In this document: positions 24,272-37,200 of the stretch, one piece after another
Layout of the letters: each line of letters starts with the position of its first letter
How positions within the stretch are numbered: the first letter of the stretch is position 1
From: Amyloporia xantha
Taxonomy: Eukaryota > Basidiomycota > Agaricomycetes > Polyporales > Adustoporiaceae
DNA: 64,000 nt
Reading direction: 5' to 3'
Assembly: GCA_036971615.1 (NCBI GenBank)
Contig: JAYKKR010000002.1
Span: 434,001-498,000 of the forward strand
Notes under the pieces: model-generated
What the model saw: only the letters and a program-made list of their open reading frames with translations
Database searches by the model: none
Told to the model about the DNA's origin: nothing
Program-made: the position numbers and the translations under genes

Positions 24272-24482
24272 CGGTTTGCAATGCTTTGTAATGGCACTCA
24301 ACGTCTAAGCGTTTTCGGCTCGATTGCAATTCATCACAATCACTGTGACGCCGTTGCAATGCCATTGCAATGCCATTGTAATGACCGTGATGACTTTATA
24401 AGGCAATTGTAATGGAAATTCGTGCTCAAAATGAGTCACAATGTCACTCAATGTTATCGCAATATTTCGAGATTGCAATTGA
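24272..24482. repeat. Cluster of TTGCAATG/ATTGTAAT palindromic motifs
   Basis: About ten copies of TTGCAATG, ATTGCAAT or ATTGTAAT lie within 210 bp, including a tandem GCCATTGCAAT unit. ATTGCAAT is its own reverse complement, so the array can form small cruciforms. No coding function is evident; it looks like a degenerate tandem repeat. Confidence 0.45.
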
Positions 24483-27400
24483 CGCAGGAAACTTCCGACA
24501 TAAATTGCGCTCAATTTCCTCAGACGATGACACGGAGCTTGTAGAGTTCGTGCCACTGGCCGATCTTCATAGCTTGCAAGCCTATCTTACTCCGACTCCA
24601 CGTCCGATTAACGTGTCGATGCTGCTTGCCACAGCAGTGCGCATGCAGACTCGCGATCTCGAGCTTAACCTGCGCCCGCTAGCTTCACGTTATGCAAGGT
24701 TCTCATGCTGATTATCGCGGCTTAATGACAACATGTCGTGTTGCTACCGGATGGCAATTTCGCTGATGTGGCACAAGCGATATATATACGGAAGCGACGA
24801 ATGATGCGCATTACCTTTGTATTACTGACCATGGCGGACATGAGAACTCTGGGTGGGGGATCACCCGCGGCACTGCTCTGCGGCAGTCTGAGCGGTACCG
24901 AGAATCATTGCTCGGTATCACTGCAGTCTGTAGGGGGCTGTGAGTGTCGTTGTCACCTCGGGCAGGCGCGCGGGGAGCCTCGAAGAGCCCGCCTCTGGCA
25001 GAGAGATACGGCGGCACCGCCCATCATAGAACTATCCCATACTCGTGTGAGTGATCATGCAAGGGTACTATACATTATAAACTCACGGGTAGCATCAGTC
25101 CGAGGCATAGGCCTGCGGTCCCAGATTTGTACCCGGGCGTCTCGTAGTGATACATATGGGGCGCCGTGGGGTGGCAAAACTGTGCCGAAGTTGCCATGTC
25201 GGAAACCAAATAGCGGGATGAGTCCTTCACTCCATGGCGAGTATGTGTCCCGCAGCAGATCTGTTGCAATGATATTCACATCGATGGACATATTCCAAAT
25301 TAGCTTGTGAACGTTGTCATGTACAGCGATGAGTAGCCACGCACATAGAAACGATGCCATGAGTGAAGAATATTGTTTGTGCATCAGGCGGTGACCAGTC
25401 AAAAGATATCTGGCTGCAATACGGTCGGAGAGAGCCAGTGTTCTATCCTGAGTACGCCAATATTGCTTCATGAGATGGTGACGTGGGACGGCAAAAATCA
25501 AAGAAAGCCTAAATTCTCCGTAGCATCGAATCCAAAATAAACTTCCTCCATATGACGCGATGATGAATGACTGCTCAGATGATACATCTCGACGGCAGTA
25601 TTTTCAGCTAAGCCATGCAACCGAAGCTCTCACGAGCTATCCTCGACTTCCATCCGGAGCAAACGCAGTTGAAATCGGCTGTGGGAAGAAAAAGTCTTGC
25701 ATAGAATGTGTCCTGTACTATAAGACCAATGCTGTCAGACCATAGGTGACCACTATGTGAAATATACTGCATTGGCCGAGACAAATGGCCGAAATGGGTT
25801 CAGTAAAGAATGGACGTCAAGATCAGGTTACATGCCTGTGAGCAAGGGGATGTAATATACAGGTAGACAGGCTCCGTGACTCGAAGATTACAGCGGATCA
25901 TTTTCCAGAGCGCGGTATCAGAGCGCAGTTCACGATAATCATAGACGAGTTGAACATTGTATGCAGTCGTTGATTCTTCAAGGAATGATTGAAACAACCG
26001 AATTCATAATGATTTGAAGCGCAAGCGAGATGAGGTAACTTGTAGGTGCCGAAGGTCTCTCACCGTACGTTCCAATTTAAACACATTCAGTAGAGATGTT
26101 GTGAGCATTGATACCCATGATAACAATGCGCCATCACCTTTATAGCGGGAGCCCTGTTATCCTCCATTTCAATCATTTTTTTCGGAGGCAGGTATCAGAG
26201 TAAAATATGATTACTGACTACTACATGATACTGGCCCGTTCAACCTGAGCGACCCTTCCTGCAAGTAGCTATGGCCACAGCAAGATAGTATCAAAGTACG
26301 CCACTGGTGCATATGTCAATAACGAAGCTGTTACCTGTGTTCTCTCAACGATTAATGATAGACTATAGAGCCTAACTTACATAAGGAGACCGCGACGAAT
26401 CTCGACTCTGCCGAACTGGACTGAAATTACACTTGGACGGTGCGGAAAATGCCGGTAACCGTATACCAGCCATCAATGGGCCGTCCATCATATGAAGCTG
26501 TGGTTTCGCTCCCGCACTCATGTCGGTACATTCTCCCTCTCCGAGCTCGTCACTACCAGTTGAGCGATGATACATTGCTCAAGATTCTCTTTTTGTAAAC
26601 GCTTTGTGCTCGGTCTATCACGAGTTCCCAGTGACCGGGCCGGTGATTCGGCTCTCGAGGGTCAATGGAAACACAACTTGACTAGGGTCCTCGGCCTCTG
26701 AACCCTGTATGGATTCGAATTTACTCCCGACGGCATTTCAACAACAGTCATAGAAGGAATGCGTTGTCCTCAGCGCATAAATGAAGCCCCGGACTGAAAC
26801 GAAAGCAATGTGATTGGTTGATGGCAATAGCGTGCTAAAGAAGCACCCGTTCTTGTTATACCGTGCGTGAGTACTCAACGTTCAGTTGCATGACGCTGAT
26901 ACTAACAAGGCTTACAGCAGAGCTACCATTAGAAGCTTTGAATCCGAAATCCAGCAGTGGACAAATTACGAACGCCAAGATAAGTGAATAGACCATTCTG
27001 GCATGGGTGAACCAGAACCAGAACAAGGTGCGCAGTGGACACACATGGTCTTCTCGCACATGTTCTCCCTCCCTTCGTCCGATATTAGTCCCGCCTTTGT
27101 GGTGCTCTCTCATCCCGGTCGTTCCTTTGCGCCTTGTTCTTATGTGACATTGGCTTAGAATACGGTCCTTCCAGACCGCGTATTTTCGACACATCAGAAA
27201 GCGGGAATACGATGTCCGAGCGTTATTTCGTATGTTGACAAGCTTGTTCAAAAGCAGAACGCCGTAGCGTGGTCTGAACGCGGAGATCTCCATCTTGTAT
27301 GTTTGATCCGCAGGTTCGGCCGCGCAGAACAATCGATATCTTAGAGGGTACTCCTCGTTCTTCCTTCGAAACAGCCGTCCACGGGCGCATGAGATAGTGA

Positions 27401-28085
27401 CTATATCTAAGCTGATCAATATCTGTGAACATGGCCCTTCGTTCGCACAACAAGTGAACGGCAGTAGTTCCGCATTTCCATCATCGGCTTAACATTACGG
27501 GTATGAAGGCATTTTGCAGGCACAGAATCAGTGCTGATGGATGTCACAGGAAGATAGTCGGCCTACGGCATAGGCGTGTTTATGCAACTCAGATTGGAAA
27601 AATTATGCCAGGTAAACATCTTTTGCGGACAAGGACATTTGGCAGACGTCTAAAGGACGTTTCGAGATGTTTGAGCCGTCAAAGCTGTCTGAGCTGAGAA
27701 GGGGATCAATGATTAGAACCGCTTCTTGGATATCCTCACAGCCCTCAAGTCTGGCACCGTCGGCCCCAGCGATGTCCGTCGCAGTGGGAAACTGATAACT
27801 CCGGAGCGCTGGCAATTTATCATGGGTATATCGTCAGATTTATACCGAACTGTATCTAGAATGTCGGAAACGTCAGGCGTTGCAGATCTCGCCCTTCGAA
27901 CGCCACAAGAATTTGGATTAGTGGGTCCTGTCCTGTCTTATGTGGGTTTGACGCGCTAACTTGCTGTATCTGTCCGGTGAGGGAGTCAGAGTGCCGTTTA
28001 CGACTGCCAACCGTGGAAGGGCACAGTGTCTCACCAGTCAATAGGGTTACTCCATGTTTCGCTCCATTTGGTCCGTAGGACTAGG

Positions 28086-28093
28086 TATAAAAG
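28086..28093 (+). promoter_or_regulatory. TATA box of the S28 peptidase gene
   Basis: TATAAAAG sits about 95 nt upstream of the start codon and is followed by a pyrimidine-rich leader. A strong TATA fits an inducible secreted enzyme. Positional inference. Confidence 0.5.
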
Positions 28094-28182
28094 ATGGTGG
28101 GGGGCACCATGAATCGCCAGCATCTTCAGCTCGTCCCCGCCCCCATTTCTCATTCCTTCTAACCACAGGCTATCGACACCAG

Positions 28183-30334
28183 ATGGCTTCCCTCCTCACT
28201 GTATGCAGTGTACTCCTGCTCTCTAAACTTCTGTCCGTTGCGGATGCCATCGGCCTGGATGGTACGCCGTACGTCGGTCGTATGCAGGCCCCTATCGCTC
28301 CGACGATTAATTTTGCATACGATGGGCCCGTCGTGGATCGCAATGGGTCGGAGATTCCGCCCTACAACACGACTTACTATTTCGACCAACTTATTGACCA
28401 CACCAACCCAAGTCTAGGAACCTTTTCGCAGAGGTACTGGACTACATGGGAATTTTACGAGCCCGGTATGTTCGACCATCTCGGCAACAAAGATGTAGAC
28501 ACTGATGATGTCGGTCATACAATTAGGCGGTCCGATTATTCTCAACACCCCCGGAGAAACCGACGCTGATGGTATGCGGGTTGAAAGTATCTTGCAGCAC
28601 TGCAGCAACTGATACGACGGCTGCACAGGCCTCAGTTTCTTTTTGACGAACCAAACAATCATCGGACAGATAGCACAGCAACAGAATGGTGCTACGGTGT
28701 TGATAGAGCATCGGTTCTACGGCTACTCGAACCCATACAACAATCTATCCGTTGCCAGCCTGCAGGTCCATACGATTCCTCAGGCGATCGACGATTTGGT
28801 TTACTTTGCGAACAACGTACAACTCCCCATGCCCGGTGGCGACCAAGTTTCCCCCGCAAACGCCCCATGGATCCTGGTGGGTGGTAGTTACGCTGGTGCT
28901 CTCACCAGTTTCACGATGGCCGCGTACGTACCCAACTAGATGCGCTGTTATGTGCCATCGCTCACGTGTCAATGATTTATAGCCAGCCTGGCGTCTTCTG
29001 GGCTGCATACTCCTCGTCAGGTGTTGTCGAGAGCATCGTGTAAGTAACGATCGATCTTTGCAGACGTTGTCGTTGTTGATATGTGTGTGCATCAGAAACT
29101 TCTGGCAATACTTCGACATCATCCGACAGTATATGCCGCAGAATTGCTCTGCAGACGTCCAGGCCGTCATCGCTTATATAGATGAAACGTTCACAAATGG
29201 CACGACCGATGAGATCGACGCTGTCAAGTCCACGTTCGCGATGAATCTGACACATCTAGATGATTTCGGGCATGCACGTGAGTGTCATTCTTGCTTCGAT
29301 TCGGAACGGGGCCTTCAATTGATCCCATCCGTTAAACAGTGACAGCACCATTCTTCCAATGGCAGAATCTTCAGCCAGCGAGCGGTCCAGACCAACTGTT
29401 TTTCCAGTTCTGCGACGCTCTGGAAGTGAAAGACGGTCAAAATGCTCCAGAACAGGGTTGGGGCCTCGACTACGCCTACTCAGCATGGGGAGCTTGGTGG
29501 ACAGACGTCTACATGCCTGCACGTCAGTTGTATCTCATAACCATCGTGACATGGGCTGACCATCTCCCGCTACCTAGAATGCGGCGATACCGACGCAGAG
29601 TGAGCTTTTGTTCTAATCCAGCGTTTGCATAAGTCTGACAGCTTACTAATCTACAGAGATTGTCTGGGCACTTATGACCCCACTAACCCTGTATGGACGA
29701 ACATTACAATCAACAACCCAAATCGTTCTTGGGGCTGGACAGTGTTCGTCGTTAATCATGACCTTAGTATAATAGTAATGATTGCTGACATGCTTCTAGG
29801 TGCAATTATATGGGATTCTACCAGACAGGTGCTCCTACCAATGATTCGACGCTTGTGTCCCGCCTAGTCGGACCTGATTATTATGAGGTCAGATAGCATC
29901 CAGCTATTCGCTGCTGAAGGAACTAGCGCTGAACTTATCGTAGCGTTGGTGCACGTACTATTTCCCCGAAATGTTCCACGACATCGAAAGCCCGGATGTT
30001 GGCACAACGAACCAGAACTATGGTGGTTGGTTCTTGAGCGCAGACAGGTTATTTCAGACAACGGGTGAACGTACGCAATTTGGCACGTATACATGTAGTC
30101 GATGCTCACTTAAGATGCATTATTACAGGTGACCCGTGGCTTGATGTTACCGTATCTGCTCAAGGCCTGAATTTGACAAGCACAGCCTCGCAGCCGATTG
30201 CCATGAGCAACGGTTTCCATTGTTCAGATCTTTATGCGGATAATGCAGCAGTCGACCCAACTGTTGCATCGGTGCAGTCGCAGGGTCTCACTGCCATGCA
30301 GAACTGGCTGGAGGAATGGCAACCCTCGACCTGA
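28183..30334 (+). CDS. Secreted serine peptidase, family S28 (prolyl carboxypeptidase/DPP-II type)
   Basis: Enzyme that cleaves after proline near peptide ends, probably extracellular. The start at 28183 gives a signal peptide (MASLLTVCSVLLLSKLLSVA). The mature enzyme shows YYFDQLIDHTNPSLGTFSQR, the strand GPIILNTPGE (rebuilt by a GTATGT intron), VLIEHRFYGYSNP and the nucleophile elbow GGSYAG. The Trp-rich lid follows, then the catalytic Asp region DPWLDV and the His in GFHCSDL. The gene has about ten exons; joins I checked at the first three introns keep frame. Several N-glycosylation sites (NTT, NLT, NRS) fit secretion. Length is about 550 residues, typical of fungal S28. All three triad residues can be placed, so the enzyme looks intact. 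A strong TATA box suggests regulated expression. Confidence 0.9.
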
Positions 30335-32068
30335 TTATTACGCTAATACTATTTATTCCAGTGCTTTCCTTTCTTGTATCGTATGTCATGTAGTACGGAG
30401 TGTACTTCCTGTTGCCAGGTGATGTTTTGTTTATCACCGGCATGGCTGAGGGCTGTGTTCGAATTCTTATGGGATGTGTAGCTCTATTGGATTAGGCTCT
30501 TTGGTTGCTGTCTTATTATATAACTGCTACAAGCTTCGTCGCCAAAAATTGTTTTCCATACAGTGAACGACGCGTCGCGCGATTGATCATTTGTGAAAGT
30601 GTGCCCACGCGTGACGTCACGTCAACGACGATCGGACTGATTCGGCCAGCAGACCGAAGCCTTCACTCGACTTGTAGTCTTGTACTTCTTTAACTCTTGC
30701 AGTGAGGGCTTATCAACTGGGCTTTGAGTTAAATGTAACTCGCCCTGAAATGATAGCCTTGGATTTCCATACCGCTCCAAACATTCCTCTCAAGACCAAG
30801 TCGACTAGTACCAATGGCTACACAAGAGGAATTACGCAACACCACATCACATCTCACGGGGCCTCACCTTGGCCATCTTGAGTGAGCAAGAACAGGGAAT
30901 GAGTCAGCCTAAATAAAGATAAGTATCTTCATCATGCCATATCTAGTCTGACTCCGTGCTTCCTAGTCCGAAATGCAATCCCCGGGCCCTCAAAGCCCTG
31001 CCGCATATCAGTGAGAGTGGATCATGACCAGTTCAAGCACATAAGGGTTTCAGAATATACAGCTATAATCTTTTGTAGACTGCGTGAATCCGGACGCGGT
31101 GCTGGCCGTGATCAGTAGCGATCTAATTGCCCACTCGGCTCTTCCAAACTGAAGTCCCAGGTATGTCCATGACGGGCTTGAATTTAACAATCTATAGATC
31201 TTCGTGTCACTGTCACTGTCAGCTTTCTGCCAACGACAGCCGATCAGTTTCATTAGAAAAGGAATGTGCTGTGGTTCACAGGCACACGCACACAGTACGG
31301 ACATTAAGACCTGACAGCAACAGCAAGATGACCCGATCGATCCGTGAGTGCAGACGTATCGCCGATTCCTTATCCATGGCATATTCTGGAATGCACCTCT
31401 AACTTGCCAATCGTACTGTCACTCAAGAACGCTGATTAGATGGTCTTAACAATGCTGTGCACGTCAGCTGTATAGTCTGCGATAGTACTCTTCTCTCACG
31501 ACGTGCCAGAGGATGAAAAGCATCCGCATTAATGCCAGCCGATCAATACGCTTCCAATGGCAGGCCGGCACGTATTGATGCATTGAATAGTACTAACTGA
31601 ACAGACATCAGAAGCGCAAGGCCTTACTTTTCAACACTCTATGATCTTGGTATGTGATTCGCGAGTCACCGAGATTAAAGCTATCGAGTGGCAGGCATTA
31701 TGTACGTATATCAGCTTTCTTGCAGGTACCCTCTCATCCCACTTCCATCCGCTTAGCCAATTCCATCAGGTATATTTGCGTCAACTGGCTCTTCACCAGG
31801 ACAAAAATTCATAAAGTGTCTGCGTTAAACTCCATCTCTCCCTTCACCGCTCAATTGCCCCTTGCTCTTCCCTCCCCGTCCTAACCGACAGACGATTCGA
31901 AGTGGATAAATTATGAAAAAGTCGAACGAAGGAGTTAATGTGTGCAGTCAATGCGCGGGAACGAAAAACATCGCGCAGGACATGATATGGTGTCTAGACG
32001 TGCGCCGTCAGCACATCCTCCCGGAAACATAACACGCTGTGGACAACATACCGCATGTATGGAAACAC
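30335..32068. other. Gene-poor stretch
   Basis: 3' flank of the S28 gene followed by sequence with only short ORFs. No domain, RNA gene or clear repeat seen. Confidence 0.4.
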
Positions 32069-32185
32069 TTAAGCGATAACGCACGAGGAGTTCGTGCCGC
32101 CGTTGCCGGTGTCATAGTTCGCGGGGACCTGACCCTCGGTCTCCTCGGCAGGGATGGGGGCGGCGATGGCGAAGAAAGCGTCCAT
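32069..32185 (-). CDS. Mating pheromone precursor with CaaX box
   Basis: A single 38-codon exon. It begins MDAFFAIAAPIPAEE, the MDxF start common in basidiomycete pheromone precursors, and ends SSCVIA, a farnesylation and carboxymethylation CaaX motif immediately before the stop. A Gly/Asn-rich stretch (NYDTGNGGTN) precedes the cysteine. By analogy with the family, the precursor is farnesylated on the cysteine, loses the last three residues, is cleaved internally and is exported as a lipopeptide recognised by a Ste3-type receptor on a compatible mate. A TATA-like ATAAATA lies about 91 nt upstream. No receptor gene was found nearby, so this may be one edge of a B mating-type locus or an isolated pheromone-like gene. 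Chance is unlikely, because the first and last residues both fit and the codons are GC-biased compared with the flanks. Confidence 0.8.
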   Translation of the reverse strand: MDAFFAIAAPIPAEETEGQVPANYDTGNGGTNSSCVIA

Positions 32186-33498
32186 TGCGGATTATGAGGG
32201 TGATGTATGGATTAGAGAGGTGAGTGAGTCGCAGGGAGTCGCTAAGTCGCTGTGGCGTCTCGACTTCAGGACAAGTATTTATGCACTCGAGATGCGGGCT
32301 GCGCAGCGTGCAAAACAATAGAGAGAGGCGCTATCTCTTCTACGGTTCGGCCATGAGCTCATGGATCTGAACTACTGGAGCGCTGATGCTAAACTGCATG
32401 TGATGCGTCTATTGTGTTTGCAACGTACCTGCCATGGTCTCGGTCGTCTGGAAACAATGTTCTTGATCGAGATGTTGGACATGTTGCCACTGATATTTGA
32501 ATTTCAGTCCTGTCTTAACCAAGGTTTGCCATGGATGAACATCATGCGCCGTCGCCCTTCTCAAATTGAATTACAGAGTATTTCTTGTGGTGTCCGTCGT
32601 TCAAAAATCCCTAGTCATGCCTCTAGTAGCAGGACAAGCGAAGTCGACGCCATATCAAGCCTCCCAGGAGTGTTCTTCACTAGGCGAAATGAATGCACTA
32701 GCAGCACCCACGTAACAAAAGAGGTGGGAACCATGTACGATTTCACTAGTACTTCTGGTGCACCAGGCTCTGTCTCCGCGCAACTTGAAGTCACGAACGC
32801 TGCAGAAGAAAGCGGCGAAGGTGACCCTTCTCGGATTGTCTTATTGTGATGCCAGCCTGGCTGATTCGGATTAGCGTACCTACTAGTGGTCTCCCGACCC
32901 TTTGATGATGATTCCGTAGGCCACGATGCGAGTATGTAGGAACCTTGACCGCTACCTCATGTCTGGCTTATTGTCTCGTTAGGGCGCTAATTCGAACTCG
33001 ATCTATGATCGGCACATCGGTGCCTGCCGCGTAGACCTGAAGTCTCCTCTCAGCAGTTACCACTCAATACTGTGATCTCCTCCAGTGGACGTATCCATCT
33101 GTTTGCTAGACGACAACTTAAAAATCACAATGAAAGCGAAGTACTACTTTCACAGCATCGGATAATTTCTGAGAAACATCCTATGTAATTTCACCGTTCA
33201 CGCTGGCTTTCGGCGCCGCAACTCGAGCCCGTGCACCATGATTATAATATTTATCTATTCATGGTGAACACTTCAAACTAGATCTATATCAATACGATGT
33301 CTTCTCTCGGACCCAAGAGGTGAAGACCAAAGCACAGTTCCTTAAACACAAGGAGAATGATGATTTACACAGCAATGAAAACGTGAATGGTGTGTACAAC
33401 GATAACAGTCGCAAAGCAGGAGCACAACAGGATATAAGTACGACGGATTATTCAACAGATTAATGCGCGTAAAGACGCTACTTCTCGCCATCAATAGT
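32186..33498. other. Intergenic, no supported gene
   Basis: Holds the pheromone promoter. A 162-codon plus-strand ORF at 32361..32849 (Ser/Thr-rich tail) has no recognised domain and I could not attach it to a receptor. Confidence 0.4.
32276..32282 (-). promoter_or_regulatory. TATA-like box of the pheromone gene
   Basis: ATAAATA on the minus strand, about 91 nt upstream of the pheromone start codon. Positional inference. Confidence 0.4.
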
Positions 33499-34260
33499 CT
33501 ATCCAGACCGGCGTATTACGTCGAACCTCGGTTGTATACTGGATTTAGACACGCGAAGCACGTCTACCAAAATCAAGTCCTTGAGCTCGATGAAACCTTC
33601 GCCCACCTTCCACTCTAGAAGATTAGTGTGAGTGTTCTCGTACATCTATTATGCACAAGTCAGGCGATGCAACGTTAAAGAATAAACCCAGACCCCTCGC
33701 CTTAAAGACCTCCACCATTTGTTTGGCAATTAATTCAGCTGTTTTAGCTAAGCTGATGTGCTTGTCTTGTCTACTCCCACGTTTTATGGTGATTTGTCGA
33801 CTGTACTCATTGTATCCAGGCCACTAATGAGCAATACATCAATCCCTGCTACTCAACACCAGAAGGCAATGGACACACCAGGATTCTCATCGACACCTTC
33901 GAGCTGTCGATCTCAGTAAAAGCAGGGTCAAATCCTCCCACCAATTCCGCTGCATTGTTCCGTAGTATGGAATCCAGCGAAATACCATCACTCTGCTGCA
34001 CGCGATAGGATGCAATCACTCGTGGTATAAAAGATGATGTCTTAGCAGTGTAGTCGGCTTGCGGCACCTGTTCGCGGATCTTGACAGACGACGACAATGT
34101 TGTGCGAAGCTGCGTTGATGAAATTCAGTTCAATCTTAACTAACGGGATCCAGCATACCTTGTCTTGGGCGTGCTTGAGGGTAGAATATGGGCTGATCTC
34201 GGCTCGCAGGTCTTCGGGATACCAGGGATGACTATTCCTTACGGAATAGGTATCTGACAT
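33499..34260 (-). CDS. Lineage-specific protein with WPGY and WKVG blocks
   Basis: Four exons built from frame and motif continuity. Exon 1 (34260..34159, 34 codons) starts MSDTYSVRNSHPWYPEDL. A 51-nt GTATGC..GCAG intron leads to LRTTLSSSVKIREQV. A 55-nt GTGTGT..TTAG intron leads to WPGYNEYSRQITIKRG and LAKTAELIAKQMVEVFK. The last exon carries WKVGEGFIELKDLILVDVL and RVSKSSIQP. The branch-like CACTAATC and CTAG acceptor before the last exon are good, but its donor is uncertain (candidates are the GTCTGG after AAGGCGAGG, or GTACGA further on). I recognise the WPGY..I and W+VG..I.LEDLILV..HVS blocks as belonging to a family of uncharacterised Agaricomycete proteins of about 200 residues. No enzymatic motif, signal peptide or membrane span is seen; role unknown. 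Confidence 0.6.
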
Positions 34261-37200
34261 AGCGTCGAGTGAGTACGGTATTGGGTAGCATGCACAAGAG
34301 CGAACGACTTGAGGAAGATTCTGACTGCGCCATTTATATAGTCAAGAGACATATACGACATAAAACATTCAGGCTATCTGTAGCGTCGGGATATCCGCCT
34401 ACCGACAAATCCAACCTATAGTTCGGGAAGGAGTGAGGGCAGCGTGTACCCAGCGCGGCGGGGTATCAAGAACAGCTGACTCTTGCCATGTTGGCCACGG
34501 TGGCTGAGTATATGCTGTTTACATAGTGTCTTGGATGATATCCTCCGAGTCGTCTATCAACGCATATATGCCAGATGCGGCCTGGATATTTGGCCTGAGA
34601 TCTGTGATATCCAGGGCGACGCGGAAATCGCGCATCCGAAATTAGCATCTGCGTATCCATTGAACCCCAGATAGAATCTGACTGGGGCAAGCAGATCGAG
34701 AGTGCTGTGTGTATGTGTTACCACCAGCCTGTATCATCGGAAATCTCTGGATCGGCACCCCTCGCCATAGCTTTGCTAAGGCTCCCATTCCATGAGCTAT
34801 GCGTGCCAACTGCGCATACGATGCTGCGGAGTGTAGTAGAAGGATAGATATCCATGAATCATCATCAGCACGGTTCGTCAGAGCAGTCAGCACGGATGTA
34901 TCAATAATAGCATAGGGCGATGGAGAAAAATTCCCATATATCTCGCATAGCCAGACTGAGCGTTGGGCTAAAAGGAGTGAGATATCGAGACTCTTCGCAT
35001 GGGACACGGTATTTGTGCCAAACGTACCAGGGCAAAAAGCGCCGGGGGATAGCGCACGAGAAAATAGGATAGAGGGAAGTTTAGGTGAAAATGTCTTCGG
35101 TTTCGCTCACCTTTATCCAACCCATCCGGTGTACAGCCATCGGCTTCGTAAAAGATGGCACTACTCAAAAATCACCGCGGCCTTTTGGCAAGAGCCCGTA
35201 ATGCAAATGAACGTCCTGGGATCTCCGTGTTTGAGCTCAGTGTCTGCGATACAAGATTGCTGTGGGCTTACGAGTTTACTAGGAAGTCTATTTGATACTA
35301 TGGCTTCTGGGAACAAAGACCATGTTATCAGCAATTCCTAGGACCATAGTAGGAGGGCGATGAGTAAGCCAATGATATAGAAGACCAACCACTCAACATT
35401 ACAGTATGTCGCACAGTTAGTAGATACCTGTGGAAAGTACTTACTCTACCAGGGGTCTTTTACTAAGCCCGACTCGGAGAAGATAATCAGCGATACTCAA
35501 AAGGCTGATAAATACCTCATTGTCTCTATTTTATCACGTCCTAGTTCCGAGTCCGTTACCTGATAATTGACCAAAGCAATTGGGCCCTTTGCAATTGTCG
35601 AGGGGGAAGTCGACTCATCCGGACGCGTGTACCAGTACTAGGTCTATCCGCAATGCATCCAACGGAGATAATCGAGAGTCTCATACCAAGAATAAGGATC
35701 ATTGTCAACACCGCAAGTAGTCTCCTGTGAGCACTGAGCAGAGTCAGTCAAATCGGGACACGACGCGTATCAGGCTGGTGTCAACAAGCTCCTACTAAGT
35801 TATGTAACACGTCTCTCCCACCACCGCGGTGACTTGCCACCTGCCGTCTTTGATCTTTTGCTACTGCATTATGGAAACTCCACATTTCGCAGTGTCTATT
35901 TTCCTTGCCCATGTTTCTGACATGCGTGTAGGTGCTCAGATTTCTTATCCGCAGGATAAGGACACATACCTATTGTGGGATATCCATTCGTTGGGCCTAC
36001 TAGTACAGCTACTGGGCTTCAGATTGATGCTCTTGCGCCCTTGCGATGACCGGAGCTTTGAAAACCAGAGTGGGGTGTGGTACAAAGGCCGACATGATGG
36101 GATTTTTTCATGAGGACCTGTATGAGCAACCACGGTCGCGAATGATACCTCGTCTTATTGCACCCTAATACACATGACGCTCCGTCGACGCCCTGGCCTG
36201 TTGCTCCTTCCCCAGCCTTCGATGATCACCGAGGCGTCCAAAGCGGTGGACCGTTTCGTAGGCTGGTGTTAGTAAATCTGAGGAGTAAGTGCACCATCAC
36301 ATTGTGTCAGGTGTCTTCGAATGAGACCTACGACACTATCTCCTTGCTCATATTATTTGTCACTGTCCATTATGTCTTCGTAACACCGCCAAGATTTGTT
36401 TCCATCGTTCCGACAAAACGCACAAATCAAATACTAAGACACGTACGTTCAAGCATTGAAGAGGAACAATAGAACATGTGATACACGAGCGCAACCATGC
36501 ATCATTTAAGACAAACTCCACGTCGGTCATTCAGAAAATAGCGTCATCTGAATACGAATTAGACTGTGTTAGGAATGTGACACCCATACACCGTGAGGAC
36601 GAAACGCACATTCGTGATCATACCCTGATTTACGAACTCTCATTAGCGTGCCCGGTCTCAAGACGGAACACATCTGCGTGCAAGCCCCTGTTGAAGGGCT
36701 TGCGCTGTCCATGCGAAAGCTGTCGGACATAACGCCGGATAACAACAACCATGTCTGTATCAAATAAGGCGCCATGTAGCATTCCATTGCATGCAATATG
36801 GGTCTTTATAACCCACATATTTCCAGGAATGGGATCAGCCAGATCCAAACCTTCATCTTTGGCCCGACCGAGACCGAACAGTTGTCGAAGGACATATGGC
36901 CTGTTTCTTCTGATTTCACGCACTTGGGCAAGGCAGCCCGGGAATATACCGTATAAAGCGACCATATAGAGGAACAGGGAGGGATCCAGCGACTGAATCC
37001 AAAAGCTCTTACGAAGTGTCGTTTTTGATATACAGCGCCGACAAGCCTGGAACGGCAGCGTCAGATGGAGCCAACCTACAAGAGGAGAATACATATACCC
37101 AAGGAACGAGAATATGGCCATTACCAGGGAGAGAGACACCATTCCTACGGCGTCAAACGTGCCCACTTCTCCGTAGTCGCCTGGATAAAAATACATGACT

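Larger units (their letters stand above)
23911..28182. other. 4.3-kb gene-poor stretch
   Basis: No gene I can defend. Minus-strand ORFs at 25055..25501 (148 codons) and 26856..27419 (187 codons, with one hydrophobic segment) carry no family I recognise. Short, mutually overlapping ORFs fill the rest. Probably decayed genes and repeats; the right end includes the S28 peptidase promoter. Confidence 0.4.

Noticed and set aside
24738..25310. 190-codon plus-strand ORF overlapping a 148-codon minus ORF (25055..25501)
   Set aside because: The two compete for the same bases and neither has a recognisable family or splice support.
26856..27419. 187-codon minus-strand ORF with one hydrophobic segment
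   Set aside because: Mostly charged, low-information sequence; no family or intron pattern; may be a relic or chance.
32361..32849. Possible C-terminal tail of a Ste3-type receptor next to the pheromone gene
   Set aside because: The Ser/Thr-rich tail is suggestive, but no 7-TM sequence can be joined to it on that strand.
34642..35168. Two-exon minus-strand gene joined by a GTGAGC..TTTTAG intron
   Set aside because: The join keeps frame but the product resembles nothing known and is short, so it is not listed as a gene.
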